Part shown: piece after piece, positions 7,954 to 16,067 of the stretch | Layout of the letters: every line of letters begins with the position of its first letter | Numbering within the stretch: the first letter of the stretch is position 1 | NCBI RefSeq assembly: GCF_012395185.1 | Contig: NZ_JAAZTU010000038.1 | Location: forward strand, 1-35,957 | From: Vibrio aestuarianus | Lineage (GTDB): Bacteria; Pseudomonadota; Gammaproteobacteria; Enterobacterales; Vibrionaceae | Direction: 5' to 3' | DNA length: 35,957 nt | The notes under the pieces: generated by a model | The model's database searches: none | What the model saw: the letters and a program-made list of their open reading frames with translations, nothing else | Told to the model about the DNA's origin: nothing | Position numbers and translations under genes: made by a program

Positions 7954-8081
7954 GAATGTCTTCTCCAAATCGTTTCAGCTCGATATCAACCTTGGTGGCC
8001 GAACCTCTTTCTCGATGAATTAAGAAGTTTGAGGTTAAAAACCGTTATGGAAAATCCATACAAGGCTATCAAAGGTCGCGT

Positions 8082-8110
8082 ATTATACTAACTTGACATG
8101 CATTGCTCAA
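8082..8110 (-). promoter_or_regulatory. Sigma-70 promoter for rpmB-rpmG
   Basis: On the minus strand TTGAGC (8110-8105) and a perfect TATAAT (8087-8082) are separated by exactly 17 bp. Transcription would start near 8075, giving a leader of about 120 nt before rpmB. Position and direction fit the ribosomal-protein operon, which needs strong transcription. Confidence 0.8.
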
Positions 8111-8230
8111 GACCCGAACAGATCCTTTTTACGGATTTGGTGATCTTTTTTTAAGCAGAGCTGATTTAGGTTGATAATTTAGTGGGCGAATCATACCAGA
8201 ATAATCTTAACTCACAACATAAAATGTGAT

Positions 8231-8905
8231 TCAAATCCACCCTCTTTCTGCAAAAGAAACCACCTCTCCATCCCCAACCACAAAATGATCGAGGACACGG
8301 ATGTCTACAACAGCCAGAGCATCGGTTAAGCGGCGCGTTATTCTGCGATCGGCTTGGCTAGGCTCAGCAACGCCTGACGGATGATTGTGCGCTAAAATTA
8401 ATGCCGCGGCATTATGCTGTAGCGCTCTTTTTACGACTTCGCGCGGATAAACGTTGGCCGCATCAATTGTGCCTTCAAATAGTACTTCATCACTAATCAC
8501 GCGATGCTGATTATCTAAAAATAATATATAGAAGGCTTCACGCTGGCGATCTCGCAATACGCTCGACAAATACAATTTAGTTTGTTCTGGGCTGGTTAAT
8601 GCGTCTCCTCTTTTTAAGGTTTCCGCTAAATAACGCTTGGTCATTTCCAAAACGGCCTGTAATTGAACGAACTTTGCTTCCCCTAACCCTTTATGACGAC
8701 AAAACTGATCCTGATTAGCAGAAAAAAGCGCTCGTAGTGATCCAAACTCTCGCAATAAAAAATCTGCAAGCTCTAAAACATTCATTCCTTGAGTGCCAGT
8801 GCGTAAGAAAATGGCTAATAGTTCCGCATCGGACAATGCTTGTGGGCCTCGAACCAGCAATTTTTCACGTGGCATAGATTCCAATGGCAATAGTTTAAGG
8901 CTCAT
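8231..8905 (-). CDS. radC: RadC/YicR family JAMM protein
   Basis: A 224-residue member of the RadC (UPF0758) family. The N-terminal half has a helix-hairpin-helix-like region (about 58-90, including GLGEAKFVQLQAV). The C-terminal half is the MPN/JAMM metalloprotease-like domain with His173, His175 and Asp186 in AHNHPSG followed by ADRR. The historical link to DNA repair through the radC102 allele has been withdrawn for E. coli, so the cellular role is not known. It neighbours rpmB on the same strand but probably is a separate transcript, as rpmB has its own promoter. It is divergent from coaBC across 315 bp. Confidence 0.94.
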   Translation of the reverse strand: MSLKLLPLESMPREKLLVRGPQALSDAELLAIFLRTGTQGMNVLELADFLLREFGSLRALFSANQDQFCRHKGLGEAKFVQLQAVLEMTKRYLAETLKRGDALTSPEQTKLYLSSVLRDRQREAFYILFLDNQHRVISDEVLFEGTIDAANVYPREVVKRALQHNAAALILAHNHPSGVAEPSQADRRITRRLTDALAVVDIRVLDHFVVGDGEVVSFAERGWI

Positions 8906-9220
8906 TGTTCAGTTTCCGTTTAACAAACAAGGCCTATTCAAGCCAATAAAAAATGAAAACCGCAATTGGTGTTCTTTGATTTGCGATTCACCATTGTGTT
9001 TGCTGAAATTGATAAAACTATTAAAGCTTAAAATTCCCCACTAGTATGCGCCTCTTTTACTTATACCGACTCAAACACCATTTACTCACCACGTTCTTGG
9101 GCGACTTTAACTATAGCAATACGTTGAATTTTGATTTTCGTCATTTTGAATGCTTGTTCTACAACCTAACAGTGTCAGTCAGTTGTGGTAATATGCCAGC
9201 AGAAATATTGGAGATAGACC
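8906..9220. other. radC-coaBC divergent intergenic region
   Basis: A 315-bp region without a convincing gene: short frames here have no family resemblance. It must hold the promoters of both flanking genes. One imperfect inverted repeat is visible, CAATTGGTG (from 8963) opposite CACCATTG (8989-8996), differing by one extra T. The only promoter-like match I can defend is listed separately at 9166-9194. Confidence 0.5.
9166..9194 (+). promoter_or_regulatory. Possible sigma-70 promoter for coaBC
   Basis: CTAACA (9166-9171, four of six matches to TTGACA) and TAATAT (9189-9194) are separated by 17 bp. A start near 9201 would give a leader of about 20 nt that contains the GGAGA ribosome site before ATG 9221. 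This is pattern matching only. Confidence 0.4.
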
Positions 9221-10435
9221 ATGCAAACACTCGCTGGAAAGAAGATTCTGCTCGGCATTAGTGGCGGTATCGCTGCCTATAAATGCGCAGAGCTAACGCG
9301 CCGTCTGATTGAACGCGGCGCTCAGGTTCAAGTAGTGATGACTCACGCCGCCAAAGAATTCATTACCCCTCTCACTATGCAGGCTGTGTCAGGCCGCCCG
9401 GTTTCCGATAGCTTGCTTGACCCAGCAGCAGAAGCGTCGATGGGCCATATTGAGCTCGCCAAATGGGCAGATTTAGTGCTGCTCGCACCCGCAACGGCTG
9501 ATTTAATTGCACGCATGGCGGCGGGAATGGGCAATGATTTGCTCACCACTTTGATCCTTGCAACCGATGCCCCTGTTGCGGTATCTCCAGCGATGAATCA
9601 GCAAATGTATCGTAATATTGCTACGCAAGAGAACATTGCAACACTTGCACGTCGTGGTATGACCATTTGGGGGCCCGCAGCAGGTGAACAAGCGTGTGGT
9701 GATATTGGCCCAGGTCGTATGCTAGAACCCATGCAGTTGGTTAACCATTGCGAAGCTTTTTTCCAAGCCGATTCTCTACAGACTTCACCTTTACAAGGTA
9801 AATCCATATTAATTACCGCAGGTCCAACCCGAGAAGCAATAGACCCGGTGCGCTATATCACCAACCACAGTTCAGGAAAAATGGGTTACGCCATTGCCCA
9901 AGCGGCTGCCAAACTTGGTGCTGATGTGACCTTAATTAGTGGCCCAGTCAATTTAGCGACACCGCAGCAGGTACAACGTATTGATGTAGAAAGCGCGAGC
10001 GACATGTATCAAACGGTAATGCAGCATGCTCAATCTCATGACGTGTTTATCAGTTGCGCGGCAGTGGCAGACTACAGACCACAGATAGTTGCCGATCAAA
10101 AGATCAAGAAAACCGACGACAGCGACCAAATGACGCTGACGATGGTTAAAAACCCAGATATCGTCGCCAGCGTTGCAGCAATGACAGAACATAGACCGCT
10201 TACTGTTGGCTTTGCCGCAGAAACACAAGATGTCGAAAAATACGCACGCAATAAGCTGATTAACAAGAATTTGGATATGATCTGTGCCAACGATGTTTCT
10301 GTTGCAGGACAAGGCTTCAACAGTGACGACAATGCGTTGACCGTTTACTGGCAAGGTGGCGAACAAGCTTTACCTTTAAGTTCAAAAGCGGAATTAGCGC
10401 GCGCTCTGATGCTATTAATCAACGACAAAATGTAA
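9221..10435 (+). CDS. coaBC: Bifunctional phosphopantothenoylcysteine decarboxylase / phosphopantothenate-cysteine ligase
   Basis: CoaBC (Dfp) performs steps two and three of CoA synthesis: CTP-dependent joining of cysteine to 4'-phosphopantothenate (CoaB), then FMN-dependent decarboxylation (CoaC). The 404-residue protein has CoaC first (about 1-190) with GGIAAYK at 15-21, catalytic His76, PAMN at 123-126 and the active-site Cys159 in GEQACGDIGPGRM. CoaB follows (about 191-404) with ITAGPTREAIDP and the NHSSGKMG loop, then AAVADYRP and KIKK. ATG 9221 has GGAGA upstream. In E. coli dut lies between this gene and slmA; here slmA follows after 187 bp without dut. Confidence 0.97.
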   Translation: MQTLAGKKILLGISGGIAAYKCAELTRRLIERGAQVQVVMTHAAKEFITPLTMQAVSGRPVSDSLLDPAAEASMGHIELAKWADLVLLAPATADLIARMAAGMGNDLLTTLILATDAPVAVSPAMNQQMYRNIATQENIATLARRGMTIWGPAAGEQACGDIGPGRMLEPMQLVNHCEAFFQADSLQTSPLQGKSILITAGPTREAIDPVRYITNHSSGKMGYAIAQAAAKLGADVTLISGPVNLATPQQVQRIDVESASDMYQTVMQHAQSHDVFISCAAVADYRPQIVADQKIKKTDDSDQMTLTMVKNPDIVASVAAMTEHRPLTVGFAAETQDVEKYARNKLINKNLDMICANDVSVAGQGFNSDDNALTVYWQGGEQALPLSSKAELARALMLLINDKM

Positions 10436-10441
10436 ATGTAT

Positions 10442-10487
10442 CCCAATGTTCTTTGCGTGCTTACTGTCGCGGTTTAAGAACGTTGGG
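10442..10487 (+). terminator. Hairpin after coaBC, possible terminator
   Basis: CCCAATGTTCTT (10442-10453) pairs with AAGAACGTTGGG (10476-10487) over 12 bp with one G-T pair; the loop is 22 nt. No T-run follows, so it may be a weak or Rho-aided terminator or an mRNA 3' stabilising stem. It lies 7 bp after the coaBC stop. Confidence 0.45.
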
Positions 10488-10622
10488 TGCTAAAATCATC
10501 ATCAAGTTCAATCATTTTCATTTTTACGCTACGCAGTCCGAAGGCTGTCCGTTAAACTAACTAGCTTAACGAACAATAACTTCGCTGAAAAAAGCACGTG
10601 GTAACTAAAAGGAAATCGGGTC

Positions 10623-11213
10623 ATGGCCGTCAATAAAAAAAACAATCGTCGTGAAGAGATTCTGCAAGCTCTTGCTGAAATGCTCGAATCAAGCGAAGGT
10701 GCATCTCGTATCACCACGGCAAAACTGGCTAAACAAGTGGGGGTGTCGGAAGCCGCTTTATATCGCCACTTCCCAAGTAAAGCTCGTATGTTTGAGGGCT
10801 TGATTGAGTTTATTGAAGAGTCATTAATGTCGCGTATTAATCGCATCTTGGATGAAGAAAAAGATACCCTCAACCGCATTCGCTTAGTACTGCAACTGAT
10901 CTTAGCCTTTTCAGAGCGCAACCCCGGCCTAACACGCATTTTATCTGGCCATGCTTTAATGTTTGAAAACGAACGTCTGCGCGAGCGCATTAACCAGTTA
11001 TTTGAACGCATTGAAACCTCACTACGTCAGATACTGCGTGAACGTAAACTGCGTGAAGGAAAGTCATTTCCCGTTGATGAAACCATCTTGGCCGCTCAAC
11101 TGCTTGGTCAAGTTGAGGGGAGTTTGAATCGCTTTGTTCGATCTGATTTTAAATATCAACCTACCGCTAACTTTGAAGAATACTGGGCACTGCTTAGTGC
11201 TCAAATTCAGTAG
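10623..11213 (+). CDS. slmA: Nucleoid occlusion factor, TetR family
   Basis: SlmA binds specific chromosomal sites and stops FtsZ rings from forming over the nucleoid. The 196-residue protein has the N-terminal TetR helix-turn-helix (about 10-55, with ITTAKLAKQVGVSEAALYRH) and an all-helical C-terminal domain that contacts FtsZ. Length is close to E. coli SlmA (198). It starts at ATG 10623 with AAAAGGAAA upstream. An imperfect palindrome with CGTTAA/TTAACG arms is at 10550-10571, but no copy of the GTGAGTACTCAC-type SlmA site is seen nearby, so autoregulation is not supported. It lies 23 bp upstream of the lpxL-type gene and is probably cotranscribed with it. Confidence 0.95.
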   Translation: MAVNKKNNRREEILQALAEMLESSEGASRITTAKLAKQVGVSEAALYRHFPSKARMFEGLIEFIEESLMSRINRILDEEKDTLNRIRLVLQLILAFSERNPGLTRILSGHALMFENERLRERINQLFERIETSLRQILRERKLREGKSFPVDETILAAQLLGQVEGSLNRFVRSDFKYQPTANFEEYWALLSAQIQ

Positions 11214-11236
11214 CGGTTTAACAACGAAAGAAAGTT

Positions 11237-12184
11237 ATGAGTAAAGAAAAGTACGGTAAACCTGAATTTAGCTTCTCCTTATTACATCCCAAGTATTGGG
11301 TTGTGTGGTTTAGTTTTGGCCTGCTTGCGCTGCTAGTGAACGTGCTACCTTATTCTGTTTTACTCAAAATAGGGCGTAAACTTGGTGCGTTGGGCATGCG
11401 TTTTGGTAAAAAACGGGTATTCATCGCACAGCGTAATTTGGAACTCGCTTTTCCACAGAAAAACACCGATGAAATCAATCATATCGTTAGTGAGAATTTC
11501 AAAAATACTGGCATGGCACTGATTGAAACTGGCATCACTTGGTTTTGGCCGACATGGCGTTTTGCACGAATTTTAGACATCAAAGATGTCGAGGAATTAA
11601 AACGTAAGCAGGCTGAAAACAAAGGTGTATTGCTGTGCTGCGTACATGCGCTTAACCTAGAAATAACAGCTCGTGCCTTTGGCGTGATTGGTTTACCAGG
11701 CTACGGTGCGTATCGCCCTCATAGCAATCCCGCTTATGAATTCATTCAATATCGTGGGCGCACACGCAATGGCAATAAGCTTATTTATCGTACCGACCTA
11801 AAACAGATGATCCGCGTTTTAAAACAAGGCGAGCGTCTTTTCTACTTACCTGACCAAGATTATGGCCACAACAAATCGGTATTTGTGCCTTTCTTTGCGG
11901 TAGAAGAAGCCTGTACCACAACAGGGACCAGTATTCTTGCTTACACCAGCAAATGTGCCATTGTTCCTGGCTCTGGTTTTAGGAATGCTCAAGGAAAATA
12001 TGAAATCATCGCCGACAAATCGATTGATGCAGACTACCCTAAAGATGATATGACCGCTGCTGCGGCCTACATGAATAAATACGTGGAAGAGGTTATTCTA
12101 CGTGCGCCAGAACAGTGGATGTGGCTCCATAAGCGTTTCAAATCTTTACCAGATGAAACGTTAACTAACTCTCGCTATTTGTAA
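11237..12184 (+). CDS. lpxL: Lipid A late acyltransferase, LpxL type
   Basis: A 315-residue member of the HtrB/LpxL family, which moves an acyl group from acyl-ACP to the hydroxyl of a lipid A acyl chain at the inner membrane. One hydrophobic segment near the N-terminus (about 21-45) anchors it. The catalytic H-x4-E motif is His137-Glu142 in CVHALNLE. The C-terminal APEQWMWLHKRFK is a family hallmark. By position, directly before a second family member and after slmA, it matches V. cholerae VC0213, the LpxL that adds myristate, as I recall. Start ATG 11237 with GAAAG upstream. The exact chain length is inferred from the orthologue. Confidence 0.88.
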   Translation: MSKEKYGKPEFSFSLLHPKYWVVWFSFGLLALLVNVLPYSVLLKIGRKLGALGMRFGKKRVFIAQRNLELAFPQKNTDEINHIVSENFKNTGMALIETGITWFWPTWRFARILDIKDVEELKRKQAENKGVLLCCVHALNLEITARAFGVIGLPGYGAYRPHSNPAYEFIQYRGRTRNGNKLIYRTDLKQMIRVLKQGERLFYLPDQDYGHNKSVFVPFFAVEEACTTTGTSILAYTSKCAIVPGSGFRNAQGKYEIIADKSIDADYPKDDMTAAAAYMNKYVEEVILRAPEQWMWLHKRFKSLPDETLTNSRYL

Positions 12185-12205
12185 CTAGAAAAGGTTTTGC
12201 TTTCA

Positions 12206-13183
12206 ATGAGCAACAACGACAACAGCACTGATAAATATCTACACAACCCCACATTCCAATGGTCTTTTTTACACCCAAAGCATTGGGGGACTTGGCTTGG
12301 GATTGTCTTTGCCGCCCTGTTCGCTTTCATGCCCCCAGCATGGCGAGATGGTTTAGCACGAAAATTATCAACATTTGCAGTACGTAAAAATGGCCGTGTG
12401 GTACGCCGAGCTCGAGTCAATCTGGAGAAATGTTTTCCAGAAAAATCCGCGCAAGAACGCCAAGCTATTTTGGAAGAAACGTTTGTCAAAGCAGCACAAT
12501 ACATGCTCGGTTATTCGGAGTTTTTGGTGCGCTCAACCAAACACAACCAAAAACGCGGCATCATGATTGGTGAAGAAAACTTATTGCCATTGTTAGATGC
12601 TGGCGAGAACGTGATTATTCTCGCGCCTCACGCTTGGGCGGTTGATTACCCTGCCGTAATGCTCGCGGCAAAAGGTTACAAAGTGACAACCATCATGAAA
12701 CCACAGCGCAACCCTATTGGTGACTGGTTAATGCACGTCCAACGCATGCAATATGGTGGTCGTATTTTTGCGCGTGATGCTGGAGTCAAGCCGTTTGTAC
12801 GTTCAATTAAAGATGGTTATCTGGGCTACTGGCTACCCGATGAAGATTTTGGCGCAGCCAACTCTGTATTCGTCCCTTTCTTTGCCACCGAAAAGGCGAC
12901 CTTAAAAGGCTTTGGTAAAATGGCACGCTTATCAAAAGCGAAAGTGGTGCCTATTTTACCCGCGTACAATGACAAAACCCGTAAGTATGAGGTGCATATT
13001 CTCCCTGCCTTAGAAAACTTCCCTACTGGTGACGAAGAACAAGATGCACGTGCGATGAATAAAGCGATCGAAGATTTAGTCACACCACGCCCTGAACAAT
13101 ACATGTGGAATTTATCACTGTTGAAAACGCAGCGTGATGGCTCGGAAATTTACGACAACTCTCACCATGGCGATCAAAGTTAA
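12206..13183 (+). CDS. lpxN: Lipid A late acyltransferase, LpxM/LpxN type
   Basis: A 325-residue second HtrB/MsbB-family acyltransferase. Membrane segment about 27-45; catalytic H-x4-D is His142-Asp147 in APHAWAVD; the PRPEQYMWNLSLLKT end is that of LpxM-like proteins. It is in the place of V. cholerae VC0212, LpxN, reported to add 3-hydroxylaurate to lipid A, a step needed there for glycine modification and polymyxin resistance. If so, this differs from E. coli LpxM, which adds myristate. The ATG at 12206 follows AAAAGG; an in-frame TTG at 12197 is less likely. It begins 22 bp after lpxL and an intrinsic terminator follows. Confidence 0.85.
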   Translation: MSNNDNSTDKYLHNPTFQWSFLHPKHWGTWLGIVFAALFAFMPPAWRDGLARKLSTFAVRKNGRVVRRARVNLEKCFPEKSAQERQAILEETFVKAAQYMLGYSEFLVRSTKHNQKRGIMIGEENLLPLLDAGENVIILAPHAWAVDYPAVMLAAKGYKVTTIMKPQRNPIGDWLMHVQRMQYGGRIFARDAGVKPFVRSIKDGYLGYWLPDEDFGAANSVFVPFFATEKATLKGFGKMARLSKAKVVPILPAYNDKTRKYEVHILPALENFPTGDEEQDARAMNKAIEDLVTPRPEQYMWNLSLLKTQRDGSEIYDNSHHGDQS

Positions 13184-13212
13184 TCAATAGAATAACTAAG
13201 CTAATAACAAAT

Positions 13213-13246
13213 AAGCCCCGAGCGACAAACTCGGGGCTTCTATTTT
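13213..13246 (+). terminator. Intrinsic terminator, likely bidirectional (lpxN and pyrE)
   Basis: A perfect 10-bp stem, AAGCCCCGAG (13213-13222) with CTCGGGGCTT (13230-13239), 7-nt loop, followed by CTATTTTT. On the minus strand the stem is followed by ATTTGTTATT, a weaker tract, so it may also end the rph-pyrE transcript that stops at 13285. Confidence 0.88.
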
Positions 13247-13284
13247 TCAATAAGTTGTTCTGCGATTAGCGAATAAGTTAATAC

Positions 13285-13926
13285 TTAAATTCCGTACTGC
13301 GCACGATACGCTTTTACTGCGTCAAGGTGTGCGGCATCCGTACCCTTCTCTTCAAGGTAAGTCACAAGATCAGTCAAGCTTACAATCGATATAATCGCGC
13401 AACCAAAATCACGCTCTACTTCTTGAATGGCAGAAAGCTCACCTTTGCCTTTTTCTTGGCGGTCAATAGCCACCAAGACACCAGCAAGATCGGCACCGTT
13501 AGCTTGAATGATTTCCATTGACTCACGAATAGCAGTACCAGCGGTGATCACATCATCCACCAGCATAATACGCCCTTCTAATGCGCTACCCACTAAGTTA
13601 CCGCCTTCACCGTGATCTTTCGCTTCTTTACGGTTAAAACAATATGGCGTATCAACATCATGATGATCAGCTAACCCCACTGCGGTAGTGGTCGCAATTG
13701 GGATCCCTTTGTACGCAGGGCCAAATAGCACATCAAACTCAATAGCAGAGTCAACCAACGCAGCGGCGTAAAAACGCCCTAAACGCGCCAAATCACGCCC
13801 AGTATTAAACAAGCCAGCGTTAAAGAAATAAGGGCTTTTACGACCTGACTTCAAAGTAAACTCGCCAAACTTCAACACTTCTTTCTCTAGTGCAAATTCA
13901 ATAAATTCACGCTGGTACGCTTTCAT
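13285..13926 (-). CDS. pyrE: Orotate phosphoribosyltransferase
   Basis: PyrE joins orotate and PRPP to give OMP in pyrimidine synthesis. The 213-residue protein has the PRPP-binding loop LVDDVITAGT at 122-131, the FTLKSGRKSPYFFNAG region near the N-terminus and the flexible catalytic loop KEAKDHGEGG at about 100-109. Length equals E. coli PyrE. It is downstream of rph on the same strand, separated by 211 bp that contain an intrinsic terminator directly after rph and an ERIC repeat. That layout resembles the E. coli rph-pyrE operon, where UTP levels control attenuation ahead of pyrE. Confidence 0.97.
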   Translation of the reverse strand: MKAYQREFIEFALEKEVLKFGEFTLKSGRKSPYFFNAGLFNTGRDLARLGRFYAAALVDSAIEFDVLFGPAYKGIPIATTTAVGLADHHDVDTPYCFNRKEAKDHGEGGNLVGSALEGRIMLVDDVITAGTAIRESMEIIQANGADLAGVLVAIDRQEKGKGELSAIQEVERDFGCAIISIVSLTDLVTYLEEKGTDAAHLDAVKAYRAQYGI

Positions 13927-13979
13927 GTTCTTCCTCTACGTTTATTCAATAAAACTTAATTAATTTAAACTCTTCTAGG

Positions 13980-14106
13980 TATCTTCTAAGTAGTCGTGCT
14001 TTCCGCTAGGCAACAAGCTTACGAAACCCGTGAGCTTACGTGTAGTAAGTGATTCGGGTGAGTAAGCGCAGTTAACAACGCGGAAGGCGCGAATACGACG
14101 AAGATA
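13980..14106 (+). repeat. Diverged ERIC element, copy D
   Basis: Exactly 127 bp. The core CCCGTGAGCTTAC, then GTAAGTGA, CGGGTGAG and GCGCAG occur in the same order as in the enterobacterial ERIC consensus. It differs in sequence from the other copies here (GAGCTTAC rather than GAGCATAG). The ends are inverted repeats: TATCTTC then TCGTGCTTTCCGC from the left, matched by the reverse complement at the right (TATCTTC, TCGCGCCTTCCGC). It lies between rph and pyrE and ends against the T-tract of the rph terminator. Confidence 0.82.
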
Positions 14107-14133
14107 AAAAAATAGCCCCCAAATTGGGAGCTA
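14106..14133 (-). terminator. Intrinsic terminator / probable pyrE attenuator
   Basis: On the minus strand a 9-bp stem (8 bp TAGCTCCC with GGGGGCTA including one T-G pair, plus A-T) with a 3-nt loop lies at 14133-14113, followed by seven T (14112-14106). The stem begins 4 nt after the rph TAG stop, so a ribosome finishing rph would overlap it. This is the geometry expected for translation-coupled, UTP-sensitive attenuation of pyrE. Confidence 0.85.
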
Positions 14134-14137
14134 TAAA

Positions 14138-14854
14138 CTATTCTGCCAGAGCCGCTTTCTGCGCCTCAACAATATCGGCAATGCCTTTCTTGGCAACGGC
14201 GAGTAAGTCCATCAGCTCTTCGTGGCTAAAGGGTTCGCCTTCTGCGGTACCTTGAATTTCGATCATCTTACCGTTTTCTGTCATCACCACATTCATGTCG
14301 GTATCGGCGGCTGAATCTTCCACGTACTCTAAATCACATAAGATGTTTTCACCCAAGATACCAACCGATACAGCAGCAACATGACCTTTCATTGGGTTCT
14401 TCTTCAATTTACCTTTTGCTACCAAATGAGCAAAAGCGTCAGCCATTGCCACACTTGCGCCAGTGATTGAAGCGGTGCGCGTACCGCCATCCGCTTGGAT
14501 AACGTCACAGTCTACGGTGATCATCACTTCAGGCATGGCTTCCAAATCAACCACAGCACGTAGGCTACGAGCAATAAGACGTTGGATTTCCATAGTACGT
14601 CCACCTTGCTTACCATTCGCGGCTTCACGACGAGTACGTGAATGTGTTGCACGTGGCAACATGCCGTATTCAGCCGTAACCCAACCTTTACCCTGACCTT
14701 TTAGCCAGCGAGGAACCCCTTCTTCAACAGTGGCATTACACAACACTTTGGTATTGCCGAACTCAACCAATACTGAACCTTCAGCATAAGCGGTATAGTT
14801 GCGAGTAATTTTAATTGGGCGAACTTGATCTGCAGCGCGGTCGTTTGGACGCAT
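14138..14854 (-). CDS. rph: Ribonuclease PH
   Basis: RNase PH is a phosphate-dependent 3'-5' exoribonuclease that trims tRNA precursors. The 238-residue protein begins MRPNDRAADQVRPIKITRNY and contains the phosphate-binding GGRTMEIQRLIARSLRA region and the CDVIQADGGTRTA motif. I chose ATG 14854-14852; an earlier in-frame start at 14899 would add 15 unconserved residues. Unlike the frameshifted rph of E. coli K-12, the frame is intact. It is the first gene of rph-pyrE, and its translated 3' end abuts the probable attenuator. It is divergent from yicC across 169 bp, an arrangement shared with E. coli. Confidence 0.96.
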   Translation of the reverse strand: MRPNDRAADQVRPIKITRNYTAYAEGSVLVEFGNTKVLCNATVEEGVPRWLKGQGKGWVTAEYGMLPRATHSRTRREAANGKQGGRTMEIQRLIARSLRAVVDLEAMPEVMITVDCDVIQADGGTRTASITGASVAMADAFAHLVAKGKLKKNPMKGHVAAVSVGILGENILCDLEYVEDSAADTDMNVVMTENGKMIEIQGTAEGEPFSHEELMDLLAVAKKGIADIVEAQKAALAE

Positions 14855-15023
14855 AGTGCATCTACCTTTTATCGGGTGAGACGGAATCGATTGGGGCAAG
14901 ATTATATAGGATTACGCGCCATGGCGCTAGATTAGCGTCTGTCGTGAACCTAGTACCTAAGAGCAGCTAGTGCTAACATATCTACCGTTTGATATTTCAT
15001 CTTCGTCAGCAAAGGACAAATCA

Positions 15024-15890
15024 ATGATTTACAGTATGACCGCGTACGCGCGCAAAGAAGTTAAAGGTGACTGGGGCACTGCTGTATGGGAAATTCGCTC
15101 GGTAAACCAACGTTATCTTGAAACCTATTTCCGCCTACCAGAGCAATTTCGTGGTCTTGAGCCTGTGCTACGCGAGCGTTTTCGTAAACGTTTAGCGCGC
15201 GGTAAAGTGGAATGTCACTTACGTTATGAAGCCAACCCAGCCGCTAAAAGTGAGTTGAATATTAACGAAGCGCTAGCCAACCAAGTAATCAAAGCGGCCA
15301 ATCAGGTCATGCATCTAACTGGTGAATTAAGCCGTATTAACCCGTTCCAAATCATGCAGTGGCCGGGTGTAATGGAAACGCCAGAACAAGATATGGACAC
15401 CATTAATAAAGAATTATTAGTGGCTTTTGATGAAGCAGTGGCTGAATTTATTGATGCTCGTGGCCGTGAAGGCGACAACATGAAAGCCTTGATTGAACAA
15501 CGCCTTGATGCAATCAGCGATGAAGTGGTAAAAGTACGCGCGCGCATGCCAGAAATTCTACAATGGCAACGTGAGCGTCTATTTACCAAGTTTGAAGAAG
15601 CGAAAATTGAACTTGATGCCACGCGCGTTGAGCAAGAGCTTATTCTACTTGCGCAAAAATCAGATGTAGCTGAAGAGCTAGACCGCTTAGATTCTCACGT
15701 CAAAGAAGCGCGTAATGTGATGAAAAAAGGTGGCGCATGTGGCCGTAAACTCGACTTTATGATGCAAGAATTCAACCGTGAATCAAACACACTAGCATCA
15801 AAGTCAATCAGCACCGACATTACTGCCTCCGGCGTCGAGCTTAAAGTTCTAATTGAACAAATGCGTGAGCAGATCCAAAACATCGAATAG
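15024..15890 (+). CDS. yicC: YicC family endoribonuclease
   Basis: A 288-residue YicC/YloC family protein. E. coli YicC is reported as an endoribonuclease involved in sRNA turnover. The N-terminal domain starts MIYSMTAYARKE, the usual start of the family, and contains VNQRYLETYFRLPEQFR. The C-terminal DUF1732 part contains GRKLDFMMQEFNRESNTLASKS, the most conserved stretch. I chose ATG 15024, preceded by AAAGGA; the 14970 start would add an unconserved 18-residue leader. Length matches E. coli YicC (287). Followed by a hairpin terminator at 15918. Confidence 0.95.
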   Translation: MIYSMTAYARKEVKGDWGTAVWEIRSVNQRYLETYFRLPEQFRGLEPVLRERFRKRLARGKVECHLRYEANPAAKSELNINEALANQVIKAANQVMHLTGELSRINPFQIMQWPGVMETPEQDMDTINKELLVAFDEAVAEFIDARGREGDNMKALIEQRLDAISDEVVKVRARMPEILQWQRERLFTKFEEAKIELDATRVEQELILLAQKSDVAEELDRLDSHVKEARNVMKKGGACGRKLDFMMQEFNRESNTLASKSISTDITASGVELKVLIEQMREQIQNIE

Positions 15891-15917
15891 TTTTCTAGGT
15901 ACTCATCATTAATCTTT

Positions 15918-15949
15918 AACGCCCTTATAATTAAGGGCGTTGCTGTGTT
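15918..15949 (+). terminator. Intrinsic terminator after yicC
   Basis: A perfect 10-bp stem AACGCCCTTA (15918-15927) with TAAGGGCGTT (15932-15941), loop TAAT, then GCTGTGTTT. The T-tract is interrupted, so termination strength is uncertain, but the stem lies 28 bp after the stop. Confidence 0.75.
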
Positions 15950-16067
15950 TAGTGTATATGTAATACCCACCCGCACAAATAAAACTAAGATCAGCATGCT
16001 TGAAAAGCACTGCCCTGCATAATGAATCTATTGGTAATAGAAAAGAGTTAACTACAAAATGAGATAT

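Noticed and set aside
8214..8231. TCACA-N8-TGTGA inverted repeat near the radC end
   Set aside because: The half-sites are in the reverse order of a CRP site and the place is at a gene end; no T-run for a terminator. Left unassigned.
9953..10366. Minus-strand frame of 137 codons inside coaBC
   Set aside because: Antisense to a complete coaBC with all catalytic motifs; no family resemblance.
10550..10571. Palindrome before slmA considered as a SlmA operator
   Set aside because: CGTTAA/TTAACG arms with a mismatch do not resemble the GTGAGTACTCAC-type SlmA site.
10529..11011. Minus-strand frame of 160 codons over slmA
   Set aside because: Arg/Ser-rich antisense frame with no motif; slmA is clearly the real gene.
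14855..14899. Longer N-terminus for rph from 14899
   Set aside because: The added 15 residues are not part of RNase PH, which starts MRPNDRAADQ.
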